NCBI GenBank assembly: GCA_934718155.1
Contig: CAKUZF010000003.1
Location: 33,377 to 97,376, forward strand
Direction of reading: 5' to 3'
Source: an uncultured Parabacteroides sp.
Lineage (GTDB): Bacteria; Bacteroidota; Bacteroidia; Bacteroidales; Tannerellaceae
DNA: 64,000 nucleotides
Shown here: positions 35,283-42,945 of the stretch, in pieces
Position numbering within the stretch: the first letter of the stretch is position 1
Layout: each line of letters starts with the position of its first letter
Translations under genes and position numbers: made by a program
The notes under the pieces: model-generated
What the model was told of the DNA's origin: nothing
Database searches by the model: none
Seen by the model: the letters and a program-made list of their open reading frames with translations, nothing else

Positions 35283-35355
35283 TAAATGAAAAGTTGTACT
35301 TTTAGAGCCGATTTGCAAACTATATAGTAATAAAAGGCGAACAACTTTTCATTTA
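35283..35355 (+). promoter_or_regulatory. 15-bp perfect inverted repeat in the leader of the cytochrome operon
   Basis: TAAATGAAAAGTTGT (35283-35297) and its exact reverse complement (35341-35355) flank 43 bp. The right arm ends 2 bp before the ATG at 35358, so pairing would hide the ribosome-binding region. A -7-like box TACTTTTA (35297-35304) abuts the left arm, with a TTTG 22 bp upstream of it. The element could be an operator or an mRNA switch. Confidence 0.7.
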
Positions 35356-35357
35356 GA

Positions 35358-36902
35358 ATGGCTCATACGAAAAAGAAATATGCACTTTGCCTCTCCTTAG
35401 GGGCAATCTTAGGAGCAGGCCTGATGATTGGGGCCTACAAAACCTCCGTCTATTTCTCATCTGACGACTCTTGCATGATGTGCCACGTGCACCCGCATGC
35501 CGAGAGCAGCTGGAAACTTTCCAAACACGTGAACAACGGCAGCGGCGTGAAGACTCACTGCGTAGATTGCCACCTGCCGCCACAAGATCAGACCTGGGCA
35601 CACTACAGCGCTAAGGCAAAGTTAGGCTTGCAAGATGTCTGGGCCTACCTGACGAAAGACAGTGCCGACTTTCAATGGGACATGAAGTCGGAGCTGGAGC
35701 AGGCCGTGACCTACATTCCCAACGCCTCCTGCAAGGAGTGCCACCAAAACATCTTTCCCGAAGGAATCTCCGACGACGGCGTGACGGCGCACCTCTACTA
35801 CGAGGACAACGAGGAGAAGCTCGACCTGCAATGCATCAGCTGCCACCTCGACGCAGGCCACTACAACCCCAACTACGTACACTCGAAGCTGGCAGGCGTG
35901 CCGGGTGCCAATGCCGCCTCGGCCGCAGACACCAGCCTGTTCTTCAAGGAGCCAACAGCCGTGACCTCCTTCACCGACTACGTGGAGCAGATCCCGGGCA
36001 CGATGGTCTCATTCAAGATGGTAGCGCTGCCTGGCGGCAGCTTCCAGATGGGTAGCAACGCCAACGAGCCGTTCCACCAAGCCGACGAGGCCCCGGCCCA
36101 CCAAGTGACGCTCGACCCCTTCTTCATGGCCGAGCTTGAGGTGACTTGGGATCAGTATTGGGCCTTCTATGGCAACACCATGAGCGAGGGGCGCACACCT
36201 CCTGAGACCATCTACGCCAACAACAGCAACCCCGATGTAGATGCCATCTCAGGCCCAACGCCTCCATTCGGATTCCCCGACCAGGGATGGGGTGGCGGCG
36301 ATCGTCCGGCCATCACTATGACGCACTATGCCGCCGAGACCTTCTGCCAATGGCTCTCTAAGAAGACTGGCAAGAAATATCGCCTCCCGACCGAGGCGGA
36401 ATGGGAGTATGCCGCTCGTGGAGGAACAAGCACCCCCTACTTCTTCGAAGGCAATCCCAAGGATTTCTCCGACCAAGGCTTTATGCGTAAGTTCTTCAAC
36501 GCTACGACCGAGGGAATCAGCAGCTACGTTGTGTATGCGAAGAACAGCAAAAACAAGACGGCCGAGCCTGCCACCGTAAAGGCGAATCCCTTCGGTTTGA
36601 AGAACATGCTGGGCAACGTCATGGAGTATTGCGCCGACAAATACAACGCCGAGGCCTACAGCAAGATGGGCGACAACGCACGCAACCCGTTAGTGACCGA
36701 AGGCGAGGAATGGGTTGTGCGTGGCGGCAACTACACCTCTGATGCGGCCGACCTGCGCTGCGCGGCGCGAAGCTTCACCAAGAACGACGCTTGGCTGAAG
36801 ACCGACCCCCAGCAGCCGAAGAGCATCTGGTGGTACTCCGACATCAAGGGCATTGGCTTCCGCGTCGTTTGCGAACCGGACGCCGCAATCGTCGCTAAAT
36901 AG
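35358..36902 (+). CDS. Membrane tetraheme cytochrome (NapC/NrfH-like) fused to an FGE-sulfatase-like domain
   Basis: The 514-residue protein has an N-terminal membrane anchor (about 8-28), then four c-type heme sites: CMMCH (39-43), CVDCH (68-72), CKECH (125-129), CISCH (159-163). This resembles the NapC/NirT/NrfH quinol oxidases. After a linker, residues about 214-508 form a SUMF1/FGE-type domain ('LPGGSFQMGSNANE', 'YRLPTEAEWEYAARGG', 'LGNVMEYCAD', 'GIGFRVV'). The two catalytic cysteines of true FGE are absent near 'GGNYTSDAADLRCAARS', so it is unlikely to make formylglycine. It leads an operon with two Tat-exported sugar-type enzymes. An electron-transfer role in the periplasm is inferred. 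Confidence 0.85.
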   Translation: MAHTKKKYALCLSLGAILGAGLMIGAYKTSVYFSSDDSCMMCHVHPHAESSWKLSKHVNNGSGVKTHCVDCHLPPQDQTWAHYSAKAKLGLQDVWAYLTKDSADFQWDMKSELEQAVTYIPNASCKECHQNIFPEGISDDGVTAHLYYEDNEEKLDLQCISCHLDAGHYNPNYVHSKLAGVPGANAASAADTSLFFKEPTAVTSFTDYVEQIPGTMVSFKMVALPGGSFQMGSNANEPFHQADEAPAHQVTLDPFFMAELEVTWDQYWAFYGNTMSEGRTPPETIYANNSNPDVDAISGPTPPFGFPDQGWGGGDRPAITMTHYAAETFCQWLSKKTGKKYRLPTEAEWEYAARGGTSTPYFFEGNPKDFSDQGFMRKFFNATTEGISSYVVYAKNSKNKTAEPATVKANPFGLKNMLGNVMEYCADKYNAEAYSKMGDNARNPLVTEGEEWVVRGGNYTSDAADLRCAARSFTKNDAWLKTDPQQPKSIWWYSDIKGIGFRVVCEPDAAIVAK

Positions 36903-36946
36903 ATTTCACATTATATAACATAAAGGTATCAATTAATAGATATATC

Positions 36947-38329
36947 ATGAAAAAAGAAAACGGAATCAGCAGACGCTCATTCTTGAAGAGCTCTGCCTTA
37001 GTAGGTGCACTGGGAGCCATAGGCACAGGTAGCACGGTAGGTGTATTAACCAGCTGTAGCGGCGAGGGCGCCGCAAATGCCAACAAGCCGCTGAAGCAAC
37101 CGGGCGAGTATTACATCCCTGAGTTGCCCGACTTGGCGACCGACGGCAAAGAGCTGAAAGCCGGAGTGATTGGCTGCGGCGGCCGTGGCTCGGGCGCGGC
37201 CTTCAACTTCCTGAATGCCGCCAATGGCGTAACCATCACCGCATTGGGCGACACCTTCCAAGAGCGTGTGGATGCGCTGGCTCAGAAGCTGAAAGACGAG
37301 AAGGGCATCGACATCCCTGCTGATCACCGTTTTGTGGGCCTCGACGCATATAAGCAGGTGATCGACAGCGGCGTAGACATGGTGATCGTAGCCACTCCTC
37401 CCCTCTTCCGCCCGATCCACTTCCAATACGCGACCGAGAAGAGCAAGCACGCCTTCTTAGAGAAGCCAATCTGCGTTGACCCCGTGGGCTACCGCATCAT
37501 CATGGCAACAGCCAAGCAGGCACAGGCCAAGAACCTTTGCGTTGTGACAGGCACACAGCGTCATCACCAGCGCAGCTACGTGGAGTCGTATAAGAAAATC
37601 ATGGAGGGCATGATCGGCGAGATCACAGGAGGAAACGTCTACTGGAACCAAAACATGCTGTGGTATCGCGAGCGTCAGGCTGGCTGGAACGACTGCGAGT
37701 ATATGATCAAAGACTGGGTGAACTGGAAGTGGCTCTCGGGCGACCATATCGTTGAGCAGCACGTCCACAACATCGACGTGTTCACTTGGTTCAGCGGATT
37801 GAAACCCGTGAAGGCCGTTGGTTTCGGCTCTCGCCAGCGTCGTTTGACAGGCGACCAATACGACAACTTCAGCGTAGACTTCACCATGGAGAATGGCATC
37901 CACCTGCACAGTATGTGTCGCCAGATTGATGGCTGCGCCAACAACGTCAGCGAGTTCATCCAGGGCACAAAGGGATCTTGGGACAGCTCGACCATGGAAA
38001 TCAAGGATTTGGCAGGAAACGTGATCTGGAAGTACGATGCGGAGGCCGAGAAGGCCAACTTCAAGCAGACCGACCCCTACACCTTGGAGCACGTAAACTG
38101 GATCAACTGCATCCGCCAAGGCAAACCCATCATGCAGGCCACTGAGACGGCTGTCTCCAACATGGCAGCCATCATGGGTCGTGAATCGGCTTACACAGGT
38201 GCGGAGACCACCTGGGATCAGATGACCGCTTCGCAGCTTGACTACACGCCGAAAGACCTGAACCTCGGAAAGATGGACATGAAGGGCTTCACCGTGCAGG
38301 TGCCTGGCAAACCCATCGACAAGAAGTAA
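36947..38329 (+). CDS. Tat-exported Gfo/Idh/MocA-family oxidoreductase lipoprotein
   Basis: The 460-residue protein begins with a twin-arginine signal (SRRSFLK) and a lipobox-like VLTSC (Cys37), so it should be folded with cofactor before export. The Rossmann motif 'AGVIGCGGRGSGAA' and the 'FLEKPICVD' (EKP) motif mark the Gfo/Idh/MocA fold that oxidises or reduces sugars with tightly bound NAD(P). The C-terminal half contains 'WLSGDHIVEQHVHNIDV', a conserved family region. It is 44 bp after the cytochrome gene and 30 bp before another Tat protein. The substrate is unknown; 3-keto glycoside formation is a family precedent. Confidence 0.88.
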   Translation: MKKENGISRRSFLKSSALVGALGAIGTGSTVGVLTSCSGEGAANANKPLKQPGEYYIPELPDLATDGKELKAGVIGCGGRGSGAAFNFLNAANGVTITALGDTFQERVDALAQKLKDEKGIDIPADHRFVGLDAYKQVIDSGVDMVIVATPPLFRPIHFQYATEKSKHAFLEKPICVDPVGYRIIMATAKQAQAKNLCVVTGTQRHHQRSYVESYKKIMEGMIGEITGGNVYWNQNMLWYRERQAGWNDCEYMIKDWVNWKWLSGDHIVEQHVHNIDVFTWFSGLKPVKAVGFGSRQRRLTGDQYDNFSVDFTMENGIHLHSMCRQIDGCANNVSEFIQGTKGSWDSSTMEIKDLAGNVIWKYDAEAEKANFKQTDPYTLEHVNWINCIRQGKPIMQATETAVSNMAAIMGRESAYTGAETTWDQMTASQLDYTPKDLNLGKMDMKGFTVQVPGKPIDKK

Positions 38330-38359
38330 AAATTCCTTTCAGGAACGATAAGAACAGAT

Positions 38360-39274
38360 ATGGACAGAAGAAACTTTCTAAGAACAAGTATGGCCGGGGC
38401 TGCGATCGCCATGAGCGGATCGGCCCTGACCGCTTGCGCCGCAAAGCCTGCCGAGACTGAGAAACCCGCAGGTAAAGGGCCTGAGCTGAAGCTCTCCTTG
38501 CAGGAGAACAAAGCGCCGGGCAAGACCCTGGAGGAGCAGTTCGACTATATGGAGGCACACGGCGTAGTAGGCTTCGAACCTGGCGGCGGCGGCCTGCCGC
38601 AACGGGTGGAGAGCCTGAAGAAAGCCCTGAGCGGACGCAACATCCAAGTGAGTGCCATCTGCGCAGGATTCAAAGGATTCATCCTCTCGACCGATCCCGC
38701 CATCCGCAAGCAGTGCATGGACACGATGAAGGAGATTATCGCAGCCGCGGGCGAGCTGGGCTCAACGGGCGTGATCATCGTGCCGGCGTTCAATTCGCAA
38801 GTGCCCGTCATGCCGCACACCATGGAGACGCGCGACTTCCTCTGCGAGCAATTCAACGAGATGGGCACCTATGCCGCCCAGCATGGGACGACCGTGATTT
38901 TCGAGCCATTGAACCGCCGCGAGTGCTTCTACCTGCGCCAGGTCGCTGACGCGGCCTCGCTGTGTAGAGACATCAACAACCCGGGCGTTCGCTGCATGGG
39001 CGACTTCTGGCACATGACGTGGGAGGAGACCTCCGATATGGGAGCATTCATCTCGGCAGGCAAATACCTGCAACACGTCCACGTGGCCAGCCGCAAAAAC
39101 CGCAACATCCCAGGAACGGATGGCGAGGCCGACAACTATGTGGAGGGATTCCGCGGCTTGAAGATGATTGGCTACGACAAGTATGTCAGCTTCGAGTGTG
39201 GCTGCCCCGAAGACCGCGAGGCCCCGATCACAGCGGCCTTGCAGCTCTTGCGCGAACAGTGGGAACAGGCTTAA
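38360..39274 (+). CDS. Tat-exported TIM-barrel isomerase/epimerase-like lipoprotein
   Basis: The 304-residue protein starts with a twin-arginine signal (DRRNFLR) and lipobox LTAC (Cys26). The rest is an AP-endonuclease-2/sugar-phosphate-isomerase barrel: 'EAHGVVGFEPGG', 'FEPLNRRECFYLRQVADA', 'DFWHMTWEE', 'HVHVASRKNRNIPG' and 'FECGCPEDRE' give the usual Glu/His/Asp metal sites. It is co-directional and close to the Gfo/Idh gene, which suggests consecutive steps on one periplasmic sugar. Confidence 0.85.
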   Translation: MDRRNFLRTSMAGAAIAMSGSALTACAAKPAETEKPAGKGPELKLSLQENKAPGKTLEEQFDYMEAHGVVGFEPGGGGLPQRVESLKKALSGRNIQVSAICAGFKGFILSTDPAIRKQCMDTMKEIIAAAGELGSTGVIIVPAFNSQVPVMPHTMETRDFLCEQFNEMGTYAAQHGTTVIFEPLNRRECFYLRQVADAASLCRDINNPGVRCMGDFWHMTWEETSDMGAFISAGKYLQHVHVASRKNRNIPGTDGEADNYVEGFRGLKMIGYDKYVSFECGCPEDREAPITAALQLLREQWEQA

Positions 39275-39283
39275 CAAACGCGT

Positions 39284-39967
39284 ATGGCTATTGTTTATGC
39301 AAATATGAAATTGAGTGAGGTGGTGGAAGAGCACCCCTCACTCATTCCTGTAATCAACCGTTTCGGCATCCGCTTAGGGCTGGGCGACAAGAGTGTGCGC
39401 ACGCTCTGCGAGGAGCATGCCTTAGACACCGATTTCCTGCTGACCATCCTCAACACCTTCCTCAACGAGGAGTATTTCCCCGAGCAGAAGCTGCAAACGT
39501 TTCATATCTCGCAGTTGATCGACTACCTGACGCTGACCAACCAGGCCTACCTGCGCTATCAACTGCCCAACATCGAGCGCCATTTAGGCTCTTTCATCCA
39601 GCAGAGCGACCCGGGCAACCAGTCGCTGGCCTTATTAGGACGCTTCTTCGCCTCCTTCAAGGCAGAGCTGACCGCACGCATTCAGCAAGACGAGCAGGAG
39701 TGGTTTCCCTACTGCCGCCAATGGACAGCCGGGGCGATCGCCTCGCCTTCGGCCGAGCAGCTTCAGGCGCAACAGCCGTCGGAAGACGCAATCGAGCCGC
39801 TCTTGGCCGACCTGAAGAGCATCATGGTGAAACACCTCACGGGTCAATTCAACGACAACCTCTGTTACGCGGTATTCTTTGCCATCTGTAGTTTGGAGAA
39901 GGACATCAAGCAGCACAACCGCATTCGTTATCGCATCTTGTTGCCACTGGTCAACCCTAAGAAATAA
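39284..39967 (+). CDS. Hemerythrin/RIC-like protein with several missing metal ligands
   Basis: The 227-residue protein resembles a Bacteroidota family with a short N-terminal ScdA/DUF542-like part ('VVEEHPSLIPVINRFGIRLG') and a helical hemerythrin-like domain. Judged from remembered relatives, the expected His/Glu ligands are partly lost: 'LTNQAYLRYQLP' has Asn where His is usual, 'TARIQQDEQEWFPY' has Arg for His, and 'QHNRIRYRILLP' lacks the acidic residue. It may sense something without a di-iron site, or simply scaffold. It is 3 bp upstream of the LuxR-type gene, a recurrent pairing. Confidence 0.65.
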   Translation: MAIVYANMKLSEVVEEHPSLIPVINRFGIRLGLGDKSVRTLCEEHALDTDFLLTILNTFLNEEYFPEQKLQTFHISQLIDYLTLTNQAYLRYQLPNIERHLGSFIQQSDPGNQSLALLGRFFASFKAELTARIQQDEQEWFPYCRQWTAGAIASPSAEQLQAQQPSEDAIEPLLADLKSIMVKHLTGQFNDNLCYAVFFAICSLEKDIKQHNRIRYRILLPLVNPKK

Positions 39968-39970
39968 CCC

Positions 39971-40540
39971 ATGCGTCGAAACAAAAAGATTGCCCTGATC
40001 TTGCGCGACACGCTCCGCTGCTGCGGACTGCAAAGCCTGTTGGCCGACTATTTCCAACCCGTCGAGCTGACCCTCTTCGCGTCGGTGGCCGACCTCTTGG
40101 CCGCAGGCGGCGAGCACTTCGATTACTACTTCACCGACACGGAGCTTTTCGCCGAGGGGGCAGACTATTTCCTGCCTCGCCGCAACAAGACGATCATCCT
40201 TCTTGCGCAAAGCAGCTCCGCCACAGAAGGCCACGCCCTGCAATGCCTCCCCTCCTACCTGCCGCAAGAGCAGCTGATCGAGCAGCTGAAACGCTATTTC
40301 AAGGCGGCTCCACAAGCCGACAACGAGGACGGCAAAGAGCTATCGGCACGCGAAATCGAGGTGCTGCGCGAAGTGGCGCAGGGCATCACCAACAAGGAGA
40401 TTGCCGATCGCCTCAACATCAGCCTCAACACCGTGCTGACCCACCGCAAGAACATCACTGCCAAATTAGGCATCAAGACCGTCTCGGGCCTCACCTTCTA
40501 CGCCATCATGCATGGCTTCCTCTCGGGCGAGGATTTCTGA
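39971..40540 (+). CDS. LuxR-type transcriptional regulator with a degenerate receiver-like domain
   Basis: The 189-residue protein has an N-terminal part (about 1-115) shaped like a response-regulator receiver but without the usual acidic pocket and conserved Lys, so phosphorylation is doubtful. Residues about 123-183 are a LuxR/GerE helix-turn-helix: 'LSAREIEVLREVAQGITNKE' and 'LNISLNTVLTHRKNI'. It follows the hemerythrin-like gene by 3 bp and ends the operon; control of the upstream genes is a reasonable inference. Confidence 0.85.
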   Translation: MRRNKKIALILRDTLRCCGLQSLLADYFQPVELTLFASVADLLAAGGEHFDYYFTDTELFAEGADYFLPRRNKTIILLAQSSSATEGHALQCLPSYLPQEQLIEQLKRYFKAAPQADNEDGKELSAREIEVLREVAQGITNKEIADRLNISLNTVLTHRKNITAKLGIKTVSGLTFYAIMHGFLSGEDF

Positions 40541-40583
40541 CGCTTTTCCGCCCCCTCCAAAGCCCCTCTTGAGAGACGAAAAA

Positions 40584-40621
40584 AACGACGGGCAATGCGG
40601 TAAATTCCGTTGCCCGTCGTT
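40584..40621. terminator. Bidirectional terminator made of two inverted repeat cores
   Basis: ACGACGGGCAA (40585-40595) and TTGCCCGTCGT (40610-40620) pair perfectly, extended by one A-T, with a 14-nt loop. On the minus strand the stem runs into a T-run from 40585 down, suitable for metG; on the plus strand TATAAATTT follows. It is formed by two oppositely oriented copies of the 22-bp repeat core. Confidence 0.75.
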
Positions 40622-40705
40622 ATAAATTTCATTGCCCGTCGTTTTCTCTAACCACGGGCAACGTTTTATATTTTCACGGGCTTCAAAATTTACTCCGTTG
40701 CCCGT
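40588..40705. repeat. Six TTGCCCGT cores phased at about 22 bp, mixed orientation
   Basis: Cores occur at 40588 (inverted), 40609, 40631, 40654 (inverted), 40676 (inverted, partial) and 40697, so centres are 21-23 bp apart. The unit at 40609 matches the unit at 26756, 14 kb away, in 20 of 22 positions. The array fills the junction between the convergent luxR-type gene and metG. Confidence 0.88.
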
Positions 40706-40725
40706 CGAAATTCAGCCCTGCTTGC

Positions 40726-42765
40726 TTACTTCACCTCGCTGCCGGGTTTCACCTCCTTCTGCGGAGTGATCACGGCCAAAGAGCCATCCCAATTCTCGGC
40801 AGAGAGAATCATGCCCTCCGACACGATGCCCTTCAGCTTGCGAGGAGCCAAGTTGGCGATGAAGCAGACCTGCTTGCCAACCAATTCCTCCGGCTTGTAA
40901 TGATGGGCGATGCCCGAAACGATCGTACGCTTCTCCAAGCCGTCGTCGATGCGGAACTGCAACAGCTTATCGGCCTTAGGCACCTTTGCGCACTCCAACA
41001 CCGTGCCTACACGAATATCCAGCTTCATGAAGTCGTCAAAAGCTACATTCTCGCGGATAGGCTTCGCCTGATAGTTGGCCTCCTCGTTGGCCTTCTTCGT
41101 GTCGAGCAACTTCTGCACCTGCGCCTCGATCACGCTGTCGTCGATCTTCTCGAACAGCAACTCCGCCTTGCCCAACTGATGGCCCGCGGGCAACAGATCG
41201 GTAGCGCCCAGGCGATTCCAGCCCAAAGGCTCAACGTTGAGCATCTTATTGAGCTTCTCCATGCTGAACGGCAAGAACGGCTCGAAGGCAATAGCCAGGT
41301 TGGCCGTGATCTGCAGAGCGATGTTGAGGATCGTGCCCACGCGCTCCATGTCGGTCTTCGCCAGCTTCCAAGGCTCGGTGTCGGCCAAGTATTTATTGCC
41401 GATGCGGGCCAAGTTCATCGCCTCCTTCTGGGCGTCGCGGAAGTGGAACGTATCGAGCAAGCGCTCTACGTTGGTCTTCACGTCGGCAAAGTCTTGCAAC
41501 GTCTGCTTGTCGTAGTCGGTCAGCTCGCCCGCCGCGGGCACCCTGCTTTGGAAGTACTTGTCAGTCAGCACCAAGGCACGGTTCACAAAGTTGCCCAAGA
41601 TAGCCACCAACTCATTGTTATTGCGAGCCTGGAAATCTTTCCAGGTGAAATCGTTATCCTTCGTCTCCGGAGCGTTGGCAGTCAGCACATAGCGCAGCAC
41701 ATCCTGCTTGCCGGGCAGATCCACCAAATATTCGTGCAACCAAACGGCCCAGTTGCGCGAGGTAGAGATCTTGTCGCCCTCCAGGTTCAAGAACTCATTG
41801 GCGGGCACGTTGTCGGGCAGGTTGTAAGAGCCCTCGGCCTTCAACATAGCGGGGAAGACGATGCAGTGGAACACGATGTTGTCCTTGCCGATGAAGTGGA
41901 TCATGCGGGTCTCCTCGTCTTTCCACCATTTCTCCCAGCTATCCGGCAGCAGCTCCTTCGTGTTGGAGATGTAGCCAATCGGAGCGTCGAACCACACGTA
42001 GAGCACCTTGCCCTCGGCGCCCTCTACAGGCACGGGGATGCCCCAATCCAAGTCGCGGCTTACGGCACGGGGTTGCAAGCCCATATCCAACCAGCTCTTA
42101 CACTGGCCATATACATTGGGTTTCCACTCCTTGTGTCCCTCCAAGATCCACTGACGCAAGAACGGCTCCCACTTGTCGAGGGGCAAATACCAATGCTTCG
42201 TCTCCTTCAGCACCAACTTGCTGCCGCTCAAGGCAGACTTCGGGTTGATCAGGTCGGTCGGGCTGAGCGATGTTCCGCAAGCCTCGCACTGGTCGCCATA
42301 GGCCTTCTCGTTGCCGCAATGCGGGCAAGTGCCGGTGATGTAGCGGTCGGCCAAGAACTGATGCGCCTCCTCGTCGTAGTATTGCTCGCTGGTCTTCTCG
42401 ATAAACTCGCCCTTGTCGTAAAGCTTACGGAAGAAGTCAGAGGCCATCTGGTGGTGCACCTCCGAGGTCGTACGCGAGTAAATATCAAAAGAGATGCCCA
42501 GCTCCTCGAACGATTTCTTAATGATGTTGTGATAGCGATCCACCACGTCTTGCGGAGTGATGCCCTCTTTGCGAGCCTTGATCGTAATGGGCACGCCATG
42601 CTCATCCGATCCACCAATCATCAACACCTCCTCGCCCTTCAGGCGGAGGTAACGAGCGTAAATATCAGCAGGTACATACACGCCAGCCAAGTGTCCGATA
42701 TGCACGGGGCCGTTGGCGTAAGGCAACGCTGTCGTTATCAATGTTCTTTTAAACTTCTTTTCCAT
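40726..42765 (-). CDS. metG: Methionine--tRNA ligase with C-terminal tRNA-binding domain
   Basis: The 679-residue class I synthetase has the HIGH motif in GPVHIGHLAGV, zinc-binding cysteines (CPHC and CEAC), and KISTSRN as the KMSKS motif. A C-terminal Trbp111/EMAP-type domain ('FMKLDIRVGTVLECAKVPKA', ending in VKPGSEVK) binds tRNA. It is divergent from ahcY, placing two methionine-cycle genes back to back. The upstream -7-like box TATCTTCG is shared with trpS. Confidence 0.97.
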   Translation of the reverse strand: MEKKFKRTLITTALPYANGPVHIGHLAGVYVPADIYARYLRLKGEEVLMIGGSDEHGVPITIKARKEGITPQDVVDRYHNIIKKSFEELGISFDIYSRTTSEVHHQMASDFFRKLYDKGEFIEKTSEQYYDEEAHQFLADRYITGTCPHCGNEKAYGDQCEACGTSLSPTDLINPKSALSGSKLVLKETKHWYLPLDKWEPFLRQWILEGHKEWKPNVYGQCKSWLDMGLQPRAVSRDLDWGIPVPVEGAEGKVLYVWFDAPIGYISNTKELLPDSWEKWWKDEETRMIHFIGKDNIVFHCIVFPAMLKAEGSYNLPDNVPANEFLNLEGDKISTSRNWAVWLHEYLVDLPGKQDVLRYVLTANAPETKDNDFTWKDFQARNNNELVAILGNFVNRALVLTDKYFQSRVPAAGELTDYDKQTLQDFADVKTNVERLLDTFHFRDAQKEAMNLARIGNKYLADTEPWKLAKTDMERVGTILNIALQITANLAIAFEPFLPFSMEKLNKMLNVEPLGWNRLGATDLLPAGHQLGKAELLFEKIDDSVIEAQVQKLLDTKKANEEANYQAKPIRENVAFDDFMKLDIRVGTVLECAKVPKADKLLQFRIDDGLEKRTIVSGIAHHYKPEELVGKQVCFIANLAPRKLKGIVSEGMILSAENWDGSLAVITPQKEVKPGSEVK

Positions 42766-42874
42766 CTGTTATCCGTATTATTCTAAGCCGCGAAGATAGC
42801 AATTTATTTGCAAATGTATGACGGATCGCCCCTCGCACTCATACATATATATAACAGAGTGGCCTCCCATCACG

Positions 42875-42905
42875 CTTGCCAATCCAAGAATTGTACGTAC
42901 CTTTG
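42875..42905 (+). promoter_or_regulatory. Promoter of ahcY
   Basis: CTTG (42875-42878, one base from TTTG), 19 bp, TACCTTTG (42898-42905). The start site near 42912 leaves about a 34-nt leader, too short for an SAH or SAM riboswitch. Confidence 0.75.
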
Positions 42906-42945
42906 CCGTCGATAACAGGAATAAATATCAATCAGAATATTCAAT

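Noticed and set aside
35358..36902. True formylglycine-generating enzyme
   Set aside because: The paired catalytic cysteines near the C-terminus are missing; only the fold is kept.
40900..42786. 628-codon open frame on the plus strand opposite metG
   Set aside because: It is antisense to a clear full-length synthetase, has no recognisable domain and no ribosome site; long antisense frames are common in GC-rich coding sequence.
42906..42945. SAH or SAM riboswitch upstream of ahcY
   Set aside because: The leader from the predicted start is about 34 nt, too short for either fold.
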